Assembly (NCBI RefSeq): GCF_009901955.1
Contig: NZ_WUTS01000001.1
Coordinates: 1,930,817-1,994,816 of the forward strand
Length of the DNA stretch: 64,000 nt
Direction: 5' to 3'
DNA from: Halomonas icarae
Lineage (GTDB): Bacteria; Pseudomonadota; Gammaproteobacteria; Pseudomonadales; Halomonadaceae
Shown here piece by piece: positions 54,918 through 63,148 of this stretch (position 1 is the first letter of the stretch; every line of letters starts with the position of its first letter). The notes beneath the pieces were generated by a model that saw only the letters and a list, made by a program, of their open reading frames with translations, had not been told where the DNA came from and made no database searches. A program made the translations under genes and the position numbers.

Positions 54918-55391
54918 CTAGTGTAGCCAGAACCAGAGATGCATGAGGCTCCCGGCGAAGATACCGGCGAGAACATCGTCGATCATGATACCGAAGCCGC
55001 CGGCCACACGACGATCGGCCCAGCGAATGGGAAATGGCTTGATCACGTCGAACACCCGGAAGATCAGGAACCCCCAGAGCGCCGACTCCCACGTGAAGGG
55101 GATGGCCGCCATGGTGATCCAGTAGCCGACGAACTCGTCCCAGACGATGCCCGAATGGTCGTGAACGCCTAGATCCCGTGATGTCTTCTCGCAGAGCCAT
55201 ACCCCCCAGACAAAGGCGATGACGACGACGCCCCAGTACCAGGAGAGCGGCAGCTCGGAGAGCAGCCAGTAGAAGGGGATGGCCGCCAGGGTGCCGAAGG
55301 TACCCGGTGCCCACGGCACGGCACCACTGCCGAGACCGAAGGCCAGAAAGTGCGACGGGCGATGCCAGACACTGGATGGGGCTCGATTCAT
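54918..55391 (-). CDS. pgpA: Phosphatidylglycerophosphatase A
   Basis: 157 residues. The HFLAFGLGSGAVPWAPGTFGTLAA start and FDVIKPFP with IDDVLAG near the end are the PgpA signatures, with four predicted membrane helices. It removes the phosphate from phosphatidylglycerophosphate in phospholipid synthesis. It overlaps thiL by 4 bp and is the last gene of the nrdR-rib-nusB-thiL-pgpA row. Confidence 0.94.
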   Translation of the reverse strand: MNRAPSSVWHRPSHFLAFGLGSGAVPWAPGTFGTLAAIPFYWLLSELPLSWYWGVVVIAFVWGVWLCEKTSRDLGVHDHSGIVWDEFVGYWITMAAIPFTWESALWGFLIFRVFDVIKPFPIRWADRRVAGGFGIMIDDVLAGIFAGSLMHLWFWLH

Positions 55392-56353
55392 GGCGTGCCT
55401 CCCTGGCCAACAGCGTGGAAATGCTGCCAGCCGGTGCGCCGGGTCGTGGTCACGCCACTGACCCCGACGGTGTCAGTGAGCCGCCCGACCACCGTCAGTG
55501 GCAGCGACAACGTCGCCAGGCGTGACCGAGCCTCCTCCAGCTGCTCGGGGGGCAGGCACACCAGCAGTTCATAGTCGTCACCGCCGGTCAGGGCCGCCTG
55601 GCGTGCGCCCTCCTCGCCCAGCGCCTCGACCAGCCCTTCGGCCAGCGGAAGGGTCTCGGGCTCGAGATGTGCACCGCCTCCGGAGTGCTCGAGGATATGG
55701 CCCAGATCGGCCAGCAACCCATCGGAGATATCCAGCCCCGCCGTGGCAAGGCCCGCCAGGGCCTGGCCGGCGGCTAGCCGCGGCAGGGGGGTGAGATAGC
55801 GCTTCAGCAACGGGTGTGCAAGGTCACGCTCGCCCGCCTGCCAGGCGGCCAGGCCACCGGCGCCACCGCCCAGGGCTCCCGTCACCGCCAGCAGGTCGCC
55901 GGGACGACCACCGCTGCGACAGATGGCAGACTCGGGTGGTACTTCCCCCATCACGGTGACACCGATGGCCAGTTGACCACGGGTGATATCGCCGCCTGCC
56001 AGGCTGACTCCGGCCTGCTCGCAGAGCGCCAGAAAACCGCGCGAGAAGTCCTCCAGCCAGGCGTCATCACTCTCCTCCAGGGCAAGCGCCATGAAACACC
56101 AGCGCGCTCTGGCCCCCATGGCGGCCAGATCGGAGAGGCTAACCGCCAGAGCGCGATGGCCAACCGCTTCTGGAGGCGCTTCAGGTGGAAAGTGAATCCC
56201 GAGCACCGAGGTATCGACGCTCACCGCCAGCCGCTGCCCCGCAGCGGGAGCCAGCAGCGCACAATCATCGCCCACCCCCAGTGTCACCCCGGACCCGAGG
56301 CCGGGGGTGGCGGGGGTAAAGTGGCGCGCGATGAGTTCGAATTCGCTGTGCAT
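55388..56353 (-). CDS. thiL: Thiamine-monophosphate kinase
   Basis: 321 residues. The nucleotide- and metal-binding motifs GVGDDCALL (~27-35), SVDTSVLGIHF (~45-55), and the ISDGLLADLGH segment are typical. It phosphorylates thiamine phosphate to the diphosphate cofactor. It sits between nusB and pgpA, the order common in gammaproteobacteria, with 11 bp from nusB and a 4-bp overlap with pgpA. Confidence 0.94.
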   Translation of the reverse strand: MHSEFELIARHFTPATPGLGSGVTLGVGDDCALLAPAAGQRLAVSVDTSVLGIHFPPEAPPEAVGHRALAVSLSDLAAMGARARWCFMALALEESDDAWLEDFSRGFLALCEQAGVSLAGGDITRGQLAIGVTVMGEVPPESAICRSGGRPGDLLAVTGALGGGAGGLAAWQAGERDLAHPLLKRYLTPLPRLAAGQALAGLATAGLDISDGLLADLGHILEHSGGGAHLEPETLPLAEGLVEALGEEGARQAALTGGDDYELLVCLPPEQLEEARSRLATLSLPLTVVGRLTDTVGVSGVTTTRRTGWQHFHAVGQGGTP

Positions 56354-56364
56354 CCGGCTACCCT

Positions 56365-56862
56365 TCAGCGGCGGCGGGCGGCTACCTCGGCGCCGCGCAG
56401 GCGCCCGGCAAGCTTGTCGAGGATGCTGTTGACGTACTTGTGGCCGTCGGTGGCACCGAACGACTTGGCCAGCTCGACCCCTTCGTTGATCACAACACGA
56501 TACGGCACCTCCAGGCGACGCGAGAGCTCATAGGCACCCAGGCGCAGGATGGCCAGCTCGATGGCGTCGAGCTCCTCGAGCTTGCGGTCGAGCAGCGGCG
56601 CGATGGAGGCATCCAGGTCGGCACGGAAGCGTGACACGTTATGCACCAGCTCATGGAACAGGGCCAGGTCGGCGATCCCCATGACCTTGTGCCAGTTCTC
56701 GTGATCCTCGAGGTCATCATCGGCCAGCTGGCTGCGGAACTCCGCCTCCACCGCGCTCATCGACTTGCCGGTCAGCTGCCACTGATAGAGGCACTGCACC
56801 GCCAGCTCGCGGGCGGCACGACGCGACTGCTGCGCCTTCGACGGCGCGCGTTCGCGGCTCAT
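56365..56862 (-). CDS. nusB: Transcription antitermination factor NusB
   Basis: 165 residues. [20 protein letters not shown] at the start, [10 protein letters not shown] in the middle and [29 protein letters not shown] at the end (read here in part) are the NusB hallmarks. It acts with NusE/S10 in rRNA transcription antitermination. Its ATG overlaps the ribH stop (ATGA). Confidence 0.95.
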   Translation of the reverse strand: MSRERAPSKAQQSRRAARELAVQCLYQWQLTGKSMSAVEAEFRSQLADDDLEDHENWHKVMGIADLALFHELVHNVSRFRADLDASIAPLLDRKLEELDAIELAILRLGAYELSRRLEVPYRVVINEGVELAKSFGATDGHKYVNSILDKLAGRLRGAEVAARRR

Positions 56863-57353
56863 GCCTCCTCCTCGACGCCGCCGCCAAGCTGGCGCATCAG
56901 CGACACCATCTCCATGGCCGCCATGGCCGCCTCTGCCCCCTTGTTGCCGGCCTTGGTGCCGGAACGCTCGATGGCCTGTTCGATGGAGTTGACGGTGAGC
57001 ACGCCGTTGGCAATGGGCGTCTCGAACTCCAGCTGTAGAGTACCCAGAGCCGAATTGCACCCGCCGGCCACATATTCGAAGTGCGGTGTGCCACCACGAA
57101 TCACCGCGCCGAGGGCGATGACGGCCTCGGGGCGTGCCACCTTGAGGACCTGCTTGACCGCCAGCGGCAGCTCCCAGGCACCGGGTACATGGACGATATC
57201 GATGTTCTCGGCATCGACGCCATGGCGCACCAGGATATCCACGGCGCCCTCTACCAGGCTGTCCACCACATGGTGGTTGAAGCGGCCCACCACGATCACA
57301 TAGCGCCCGTCGACGTCGACGAAGCTGCCTTCCACTTGAGAAATGGGTTCCAT
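56859..57353 (-). CDS. ribH: 6,7-dimethyl-8-ribityllumazine synthase
   Basis: 164 residues. The [13 protein letters not shown] stretch and the [16 protein letters not shown] active-site segment are conserved. It forms the lumazine precursor of riboflavin. The ATG at 57353 has AGGAA upstream; the open frame extends further but includes the 13-bp tandem repeats. It is coupled to nusB and lies 138 bp after ribBA. Confidence 0.95.
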   Translation of the reverse strand: MEPISQVEGSFVDVDGRYVIVVGRFNHHVVDSLVEGAVDILVRHGVDAENIDIVHVPGAWELPLAVKQVLKVARPEAVIALGAVIRGGTPHFEYVAGGCNSALGTLQLEFETPIANGVLTVNSIEQAIERSGTKAGNKGAEAAMAAMEMVSLMRQLGGGVEEEA

Positions 57354-57400
57354 GTCGGTTTCCTGCTGAGACTCACTGGCGCGGTCGACCCGCGCCTGGT

Positions 57401-57439
57401 GTTGAATGGGAGTGTTGAATGGGAATGTTGAATGGGAGC
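57401..57439 (-). repeat. Three 13-bp tandem repeats upstream of ribH
   Basis: GTTGAATGGGAGT, GTTGAATGGGAAT and GTTGAATGGGAGC follow one another without gaps at 57401, 57414 and 57427. They lie in the ribBA-ribH gap, 48 bp before the ribH start. They could be slippage products or a binding array; no known motif was recognised. Confidence 0.75.
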
Positions 57440-57491
57440 GCAGATACACAATGCCGAAAGCTGGCGTCGGCCATGCCGCGGGGGCATCGGC

Positions 57492-58643
57492 TTACTCGCC
57501 GGCCGACACATCCTCGGGACCCAGCCGCTCCACCACCTCCAGATCGAAGCCAGATAGCGCAGAGAACTTCCAGGGGGAGCTGAGCAACCGCATCTGCCCC
57601 ACGCCCAGGTGCCGCAGGATCTGCGAACCGGTACCGATGGTCAGGTAGTTGCCGGCACCGTCCGAGTCGCTGGTGCGCGGGGCACGGCGACGCTCCAGGA
57701 AGGTGTCCAGCTGGTCGCGCAGATCGAGTCCCGGTCGCCCCTGATCGAGCAGCACGAAGACGCCACGCTCGCTGCGAGCCACCTCGGCGATGGCCTGATG
57801 AGAGGTCCAGTGGCCGCCCTCGCCCTTCTGCAGGCAGAGCAGGTCTCGCAGGGTGTCCGCCAGGTGCACGCGCACCGTGGTCGGCGCCTCGGGACTCGGC
57901 CGCCCCTTGACCAGCGCCACATGGTGAGCCCCCTGGATGCTGTCACGGAACACGTGGAGCGTCAGGTCGCCGAAGGCGGTCGACACCTGGGTCTCTTCCA
58001 CATGATCCACGGTCTGCTCGTTGTGGATGCGGTAGTGGATCAGATCGGCGATGGTGCCCATCTTGATGCCGTGCTCCTCGGCAAAGCGCTCCAGCTCGGG
58101 GCGCCGCGCCATGGTGCCATCGTCATTCATGATCTCGCAGATCACGCCACTGGGGTCGAGCCCGGCCAGGGCAGCCAGGTCACAGGCGGCCTCGGTGTGG
58201 CCGGCACGCCGCAGCACGCCACCCGGCTCGGCCATCAACGGGAAGATATGGCCAGGCTGCACGATATCCTCGGCCTTGGCGTCGTGAGCCACGGCGGCCT
58301 GGACGGTGCGAGCGCGATCGGCGGCGGAGATGCCGGTGGTGACGCCCTCGGCGGCCTCGATGGAGAGGGTGAACTTGGTGCCGAAGCCCGAGCCATTGTC
58401 GTTGACCATCAACGGCAGCTTGAGCCGTTCACAGCGGCTGCGGGTCATGGGCAGGCAGATCAAGCCGCGGGCGTGGCGCGCCATGAAGTTGATGTGCTCG
58501 GCCTGAACCTTTTCGGCGGCCATGATGATGTCGCCTTCGTTTTCGCGATCCTCATCATCCATCAGGATCACCATCTTGCCCTGACAGATATCCTCGATCA
58601 GGTCCTCGATGGGGGCCAGGCCCCCGGCAGTGGCGTGCACCAT
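57492..58643 (-). CDS. ribBA: Bifunctional-type 3,4-DHBP synthase / GTP cyclohydrolase II-like protein
   Basis: 383 residues. Residues ~8-205 are DHBP synthase, with the [10 protein letters not shown] metal/substrate motif and the [11 protein letters not shown] stretch intact. The C-terminal half has the length and order of GTP cyclohydrolase II but lacks the zinc-binding C-x(n)-CDC cluster: the usual GDVFGSLRCDC region reads [11 protein letters not shown]. So only DHBP synthase activity is expected, as in many gammaproteobacterial RibB with a degenerate second domain. The ATG at 58643 has GGAG 5 nt upstream. It lies downstream of ribD after a 148-bp gap in which ribE would be expected. Confidence 0.92.
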   Translation of the reverse strand: MVHATAGGLAPIEDLIEDICQGKMVILMDDEDRENEGDIIMAAEKVQAEHINFMARHARGLICLPMTRSRCERLKLPLMVNDNGSGFGTKFTLSIEAAEGVTTGISAADRARTVQAAVAHDAKAEDIVQPGHIFPLMAEPGGVLRRAGHTEAACDLAALAGLDPSGVICEIMNDDGTMARRPELERFAEEHGIKMGTIADLIHYRIHNEQTVDHVEETQVSTAFGDLTLHVFRDSIQGAHHVALVKGRPSPEAPTTVRVHLADTLRDLLCLQKGEGGHWTSHQAIAEVARSERGVFVLLDQGRPGLDLRDQLDTFLERRRAPRTSDSDGAGNYLTIGTGSQILRHLGVGQMRLLSSPWKFSALSGFDLEVVERLGPEDVSAGE

Positions 58644-58737
58644 GAGATCTCCAGAAATTCTACGCGGCGGGCGTTGCCAAGCGACGACGGTCGCGTCGTT
58701 CATCGGCGTCGCCTCGCCTCGGAAACGGCGTCAGGGT

Positions 58738-58792
58738 ACCTTGGCGCGGCAGCGGGCGCCAGTAAAGTGCACCTTGGCGCGGCAGCGGGCGC
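58738..58792. repeat. 22-bp direct repeat at the ribD 3' end
   Basis: ACCTTGGCGCGGCAGCGGGC plus two further bases occurs identically at 58738-58759 and 58771-58792, 33 bp apart. The second copy reaches the ribD stop codon. The arrangement looks like a duplication or recombination junction at the place where ribE is missing. Confidence 0.75.
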
Positions 58793-59943
58793 TACTCCTC
58801 CCCCTCCTTGATACGGCGCTTCGGCCTGGCGGTAATGCGCCAGTCCTGGCCCACGGCGCGGATATCGAGGATATCCAGGCCGCGCTGATGCGCCATGGTC
58901 TCGATGCCGGCGAGCTGGAACAGCGGCCGAGCATCGCCGCCGAGCAGAGTGGGTGCCACGAACAGCTGCATCTCGTCGACCAGGCCGGCATCGAGCATGG
59001 CGCCGGCCAGGGTCGCCCCGGTCTCAAGCAGTACCTCATTGGCCTGCTCGACCTCGGCAAGATGGCGCAACAGGGCCTCGAGGTCGACTCGTCCCTCGCT
59101 GCCGGCGGGTAGTGTCAGCACTTCTGCCCCGGCACGGGTCAGCCGCTCGACTCGCTCCTCCTCGGCTCCCTCCACGGCTACCACCAGGGTGCGCCCTGGC
59201 TCGGTAAGGCAGGCCGCCGCCTCGGGCAGCCGCAGGTGGCTGTCGACGATCACCCGCAACGGCTGGCGAGCGGCGATGGTGGCGGCATCGTCGAGGCCGA
59301 GCTGGTCGGCGCGCACGGTGAGTCGCGAATTATCGAAGATCACCGACTCGACACCGGTAAGCACGGCGCTCGAGCGGGCACGCAGCCGCTGCACCTGGCG
59401 GCGTGCCTCGGGACCGGTGATCCACTGTGACTCGCCGGAGGACATGGCGGTGCGGCCATCGAGACTCATGGCCATCTTCAGGCGCACAAAGGGACGGCCA
59501 TGATCCATGCGCAGGATGAAGCCGGGGTTGAGCGCCCGAGCCTGGGCCGCCATCACGCCGACCCTCACCTCGATGCCGGCATCACGCAGCAGGGCAACGC
59601 CGCGGCCGGCCACCTCCGGATTTGGGTCCTCCATGGCGACGACCACTCGCGCCACACCGGCCTCGATCAACGCCACGGCACAGGGACCGGTACGCCCCTG
59701 ATGGGAACAGGGCTCAAGTGTCACATAGGCGGTGGCGCCGCGGGCTTCCTCGCCGGCCTCATGCAAGGCGTTCACCTCGGCATGGGGCTCACCGGCACGG
59801 GCATGGTAGCCCTGCCCCACCAGGCGGCCGTGTTTGACCAGCACACAGCCCACACGTGGATTGGGGTGTGTCGTATAGAGGCCGCGCTGGGCCAGCTCGA
59901 GGGCGCGAGCCATCCAGGCTTCGGCAGGCGTAGGGTGGGCCAT
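58792..59943 (-). CDS. ribD: Bifunctional diaminohydroxyphosphoribosylaminopyrimidine deaminase / reductase
   Basis: 383 residues. The N-terminal deaminase has the zinc ligands of HAEVNAL (54-60) and EPCSHQGRTGPC (~77-88); the C-terminal reductase has KMAMSLDGRTA near 155 and TGVESV. Both halves look active for the second and third steps of riboflavin synthesis. It starts 12 bp after nrdR's stop and ends in a direct repeat. Confidence 0.95.
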   Translation of the reverse strand: MAHPTPAEAWMARALELAQRGLYTTHPNPRVGCVLVKHGRLVGQGYHARAGEPHAEVNALHEAGEEARGATAYVTLEPCSHQGRTGPCAVALIEAGVARVVVAMEDPNPEVAGRGVALLRDAGIEVRVGVMAAQARALNPGFILRMDHGRPFVRLKMAMSLDGRTAMSSGESQWITGPEARRQVQRLRARSSAVLTGVESVIFDNSRLTVRADQLGLDDAATIAARQPLRVIVDSHLRLPEAAACLTEPGRTLVVAVEGAEEERVERLTRAGAEVLTLPAGSEGRVDLEALLRHLAEVEQANEVLLETGATLAGAMLDAGLVDEMQLFVAPTLLGGDARPLFQLAGIETMAHQRGLDILDIRAVGQDWRITARPKRRIKEGEE

Positions 59944-59955
59944 GGGGGCTCCGTA

Positions 59956-60429
59956 TCAACGAGGGGGCGTCTGGTCGGGGTCCTGGGCGAGACGCTCGAT
60001 CTCGGCGCGAAACTCATCGATATCCTGGAAGCGTCGATAGACCGAGGCAAAACGAATATAGGCCACCTGGTCAAGCCCGCGCAGCGCGGCCATGACCGCC
60101 TCGCCGATATCACGCGCATGAACCTCACGCTCGCCACGAGCACGCAGGGTCTGACGAATGCGTTGCACCGCGGCCTCGATCGCCTCGGCACTTACCGGAC
60201 GTTTCTCAAGCGCGCGCAGCATGCCGGCGCGCATCTTCTGCTCGTTGAAGGTTTCGCGGGAGCCATCACCCTTGATCACCCGCGGCATGATCAGCTCGGC
60301 GGTCTCGTAGGTGGTGAAACGTTCACCGCAGGCCACACACTGCCGCCGCCGGCGCACCTGGTCCCCTTCGGCGACCAGCCGCGAATCGGTGACCTTGGTG
60401 TCGTGGGTGCCGCAGAAGGGACAGTGCAT
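59956..60429 (-). CDS. nrdR: Transcriptional repressor NrdR
   Basis: 157 residues. The zinc ribbon C-x2-C (CPFC) and C-x2-C (CVACGERF) are at the N-terminus, followed by the ATP-cone domain. NrdR represses ribonucleotide reductase genes depending on nucleotide state. It heads the rib-nusB row, a very common arrangement. Confidence 0.96.
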   Translation of the reverse strand: MHCPFCGTHDTKVTDSRLVAEGDQVRRRRQCVACGERFTTYETAELIMPRVIKGDGSRETFNEQKMRAGMLRALEKRPVSAEAIEAAVQRIRQTLRARGEREVHARDIGEAVMAALRGLDQVAYIRFASVYRRFQDIDEFRAEIERLAQDPDQTPPR

Positions 60430-60451
60430 GACAGGGTTCCAGAACGAAGAG

Positions 60452-60487
60452 ACGGGACTCGTCGCATTGTAGCGACTCGAGTCCCGT
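60452..60487 (-). terminator. Hairpin between PCuAC gene and nrdR
   Basis: ACGGGACTCG (60452-60461) pairs with CGAGTCCCGT (60478-60487), extended by a TCGC/GCGA pair inside. It lies 18 nt past the PCuAC stop. TACAAT inside the loop could be a -10 box for nrdR. Confidence 0.5.
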
Positions 60488-60504
60488 TCGCACAGCAGTG
60501 CCGA

Positions 60505-61008
60505 TCAGTGACCGGAGTGCGACATCTCCTCTGGCTGATGGTCCATCTGATCGTGATTCATGGTCTCGATACGCCGCACCGGCGCCTCGAGCTCCAGGGT
60601 CTGGCCATCATCGAAGGTCAGGCTGAGCGTCACCTCGTCACCCTCATGCAAGGGGGCCGCCAGGTCGATCAACATCAGGTGATAACCGCCCGGGGCCAGG
60701 CTGACACTCGCGTTGGCCGGTACCGGAACCGCCTCAACCCGGCGCATCTGCATCACGCCATCGACATCCACATGGTTGTGCAGCTCCGCCACCCGAGCGG
60801 CCGGAGTGCTCGCCGCCACCAGAGAACGGTCGGCTTCCCCTTCATTATGCAGCACCATAAAGGCGGCCGTGGTGGTCGAAACCGGCGGCACGGCGCGCAC
60901 ATGGGCACCTTCGACTCGCAGCGAATCGGCCAGTGCCGCGGAGCTGGCCAGTGAGGCAAGCAGCGCCACCATGGGGAGGCGCCATGACATCGGGGAGCTT
61001 GGCAGCAT
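60505..61008 (-). CDS. Periplasmic copper chaperone PCu(A)C
   Basis: 167 residues. A signal peptide ends at ALA near residue 27. The copper motif H-x(n)-M-x(n)-H-x-M is visible: the His and Met of LHNHVDVDGVMQM and YHLML. The C-terminal MNHDQMDHQPEEMSHSGH is Met/His-rich and could add a second copper site. PCuAC passes copper to cytochrome oxidase. The ATG at 61008 follows AAGGA; a second ATG six codons later would shorten the signal. It reads alone. Confidence 0.9.
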   Translation of the reverse strand: MLPSSPMSWRLPMVALLASLASSAALADSLRVEGAHVRAVPPVSTTTAAFMVLHNEGEADRSLVAASTPAARVAELHNHVDVDGVMQMRRVEAVPVPANASVSLAPGGYHLMLIDLAAPLHEGDEVTLSLTFDDGQTLELEAPVRRIETMNHDQMDHQPEEMSHSGH

Positions 61009-61199
61009 GCGGGGTGTTCCTTCAGTTGGACAAAGGTCAAGGCTCAGGCCAGAAGCTTAGGCCAGGTTGAGGCGCCTGTTCACCCTTGCGACATAACGCC
61101 TCAGCGCGGCGCCGGTTAATGCAGCGCTAATCACTGGCTGTCAGGCTCGGCCTTCGGCGGTGTGAACGCCGCCGAACTCACTGGCAAGGAGCAGCTCCC

Positions 61200-62021
61200 A
61201 TGCAGGCATTGAACCAGAGTATCGCCGTGGGCCCCATGGGCTTCTCCATCGGCCAGCTGTTGATCATCCTGGCCTTCGGCGTCGCCCTGCTGGCCGGGGC
61301 GCTGATTGGCCGTCGCCATCACACCCCCACGGCCGACACTCTCTTCAACCTGCTGCTGATCGCCCTCTTAGGTGCCCGGCTGGTATTCGTGGCGCGCTAC
61401 TGGAGCAGCTACGACGGCATCCTCTCGCTGCTGGACCTTCGCGATGGCGGCTTCGACCCCATGGGCGGGCTGGTAGTCGGTCTGGGATACGCCACCTGGC
61501 GGCTGTGGCGCTCGCCCCGCCAGCGCCTTCCGCTGGGCGGCGCCCTGCTGGCCGGCCTCCTCGCCTGGGGGCTGACCGCCGGCCCCCTGCTGCTGATCGA
61601 GCAGCAGGGCCGCCCGCTCCCCGACACGCCCCTGACCACCCTGGCGGGCGCTCCTACCGACCTGCCAGAACTGGCCGAGCGCGAAGCCAAGCCGCTGGTG
61701 GTCAATCTCTGGGCCACCTGGTGCCCACCGTGCCGCCGCGAGATGCCGGTATTCGAACAGGCCCAGCACGAGATCGGCGACATCACCTTCGCCTTCGTCA
61801 ACCAGGGCGAGAACGTGTCGCTGGTGAACCGTTTTCTCGACGAGCAGTCTCTGCAACTGGATAACGTACTGCTCGATGCGCACACCGCCCTGGGCGACGT
61901 AACCGGGGCCATGGCCCTGCCCACCACGCTGTTCTACGACGCCCAGGGACAACTGGTGAACACCCACTTCGGCGAACTGTCCCAGGCCACCCTGCGCCAG
62001 GGGCTGGAACGCCTGCGCTGA
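61200..62021 (+). CDS. TlpA-like thioredoxin-fold protein with N-terminal membrane domain
   Basis: 273 residues. Four or so N-terminal membrane helices, with ALLGARLVFVARYW and a charged loop similar to prolipoprotein diacylglyceryl transferase, are followed by a periplasmic thioredoxin domain with WCPPC at 174-178 (C175 and C178). This layout is seen in predicted disulfide reductases next to dsbG-type genes. It probably carries electrons to DsbG or another periplasmic oxidant partner (inference). It is followed after 242 bp by dsbG. Confidence 0.85.
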   Translation: MQALNQSIAVGPMGFSIGQLLIILAFGVALLAGALIGRRHHTPTADTLFNLLLIALLGARLVFVARYWSSYDGILSLLDLRDGGFDPMGGLVVGLGYATWRLWRSPRQRLPLGGALLAGLLAWGLTAGPLLLIEQQGRPLPDTPLTTLAGAPTDLPELAEREAKPLVVNLWATWCPPCRREMPVFEQAQHEIGDITFAFVNQGENVSLVNRFLDEQSLQLDNVLLDAHTALGDVTGAMALPTTLFYDAQGQLVNTHFGELSQATLRQGLERLR

Positions 62022-62263
62022 CAGGGATATCGCCGTTATCGCCAGGCTGATAGCGAAAGGCGCCGGGGACAGGTCGGAGAGGGGGTCCGAGGACCAGGGA
62101 TGGCCGAGGTAGCCTACAGGGAAGTACTCGTGGCGCCCCCTCGAAGGCCTGTCGCCGGAAAAGCCTTGAGCGTTACTGCTATCCGCGATAGCACGGCCTG
62201 CGCTAATGCCTGCGCCGAGACAGCATGCCTCGCTCTTCACGACAACCGCACAAGGACCTAACC

Positions 62264-63040
62264 ATGCGACACCTCCTCAGGATGCCTGCCCTCGCGGCGC
62301 TGACCCTGACCTTCACGGCCCCCGCCGTGGCCAATGACGCCCCAAACGTCGACGACCTGCCGGCACCCGTGCAGGCCCTGACCGACCAGGGCCTGACCAT
62401 TCATGGCCAGTTCGAGGCGCCGGCCGGGCTGACCGGCTACGGCGCCAGCCACTCCCGCGGCGAGGTGGCCGTCTACCTGCTGCCGGGCGGCGAGCACGCC
62501 ATCATAGGCACCCTGGTCGATGCAGAAGGCACCAATCTCTCCGAACCCCAGCTGGACAGGCATGTGCGAGCCGCCCAGTTCGCGGAGGTCTGGCAGGACC
62601 TGGAAGCGAGCCACTGGATCGCCGATGGCAGCCCCGATGCCGAGCGTATCGTCTACACCTTCACCGACCCCAACTGCCCCTACTGCCGTCAGTTCTGGCA
62701 CGAGGCCCGCCCCTGGGTCGAGGCCGGCCAGGTACAGCTGCGTCATATCATGATCGGTGTTCTCGCCTCGGACAGCCCCGCCAAGGCCGCCGCCCTGCTC
62801 GGTGCCGAGGACCCCGCCGCCGCCCTTCACGCCCACAGCGGCGAGGGCGACGAGATCGAAGCGGGCCCCCAGTCACGCGAGATCGAGGAGCAGGTCTACG
62901 CCAACAACCAGTTGTTCGACTCGCTGGGTTTCATGGCCACGCCCACCACGCTCTACCGCGATGGTGACCGTGTCGACCGCGTCGAGGGGGTCCCCAGCCC
63001 CGAGCGCCTCGAGGAGGTCATGGGCGGCCCAGCGCCCTGA
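62264..63040 (+). CDS. dsbG: Thiol:disulfide interchange protein DsbG
   Basis: 258 residues. A signal peptide ends at VANA near residue 24. The DsbC/G dimerisation region is followed by the CPYC active site at C138-C141, and a cis-Pro ATPTTL motif near residue 225. CPYC is the DsbG/DsbC type. It repairs or protects periplasmic cysteines. AAGGA precedes the ATG. It is likely partnered with the TlpA-like gene upstream. Confidence 0.9.
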   Translation: MRHLLRMPALAALTLTFTAPAVANDAPNVDDLPAPVQALTDQGLTIHGQFEAPAGLTGYGASHSRGEVAVYLLPGGEHAIIGTLVDAEGTNLSEPQLDRHVRAAQFAEVWQDLEASHWIADGSPDAERIVYTFTDPNCPYCRQFWHEARPWVEAGQVQLRHIMIGVLASDSPAKAAALLGAEDPAAALHAHSGEGDEIEAGPQSREIEEQVYANNQLFDSLGFMATPTTLYRDGDRVDRVEGVPSPERLEEVMGGPAP

Positions 63041-63092
63041 GCCGCCAGCGAAGCGACGCTGTTGGCAACGTCTGTCGGCAACGACTGTTCGC

Positions 63093-63127
63093 AAAAGCGC
63101 CCCGCTGCCTCCCGGGCAGCGGGGCGC
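63093..63127 (-). terminator. Terminator between dsbG and the cytochrome gene
   Basis: A perfect 13-bp stem (63097-63109 with 63115-63127) and 5-nt loop. On the minus strand four T residues follow, ending the cytochrome gene; on the plus strand it can end dsbG too. Confidence 0.8.
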
Positions 63128-63148
63128 CTCGCGTTCGGCTGACAGGAA

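Noticed and set aside
57401-57439. Short tandem repeats considered as a CRISPR remnant
   Set aside because: The units are contiguous without spacers and no cas gene is present.
57354-58800. FMN riboswitch in front of the riboflavin genes
   Set aside because: The conserved RFN sequence blocks were not found upstream of ribD, ribBA or ribH.
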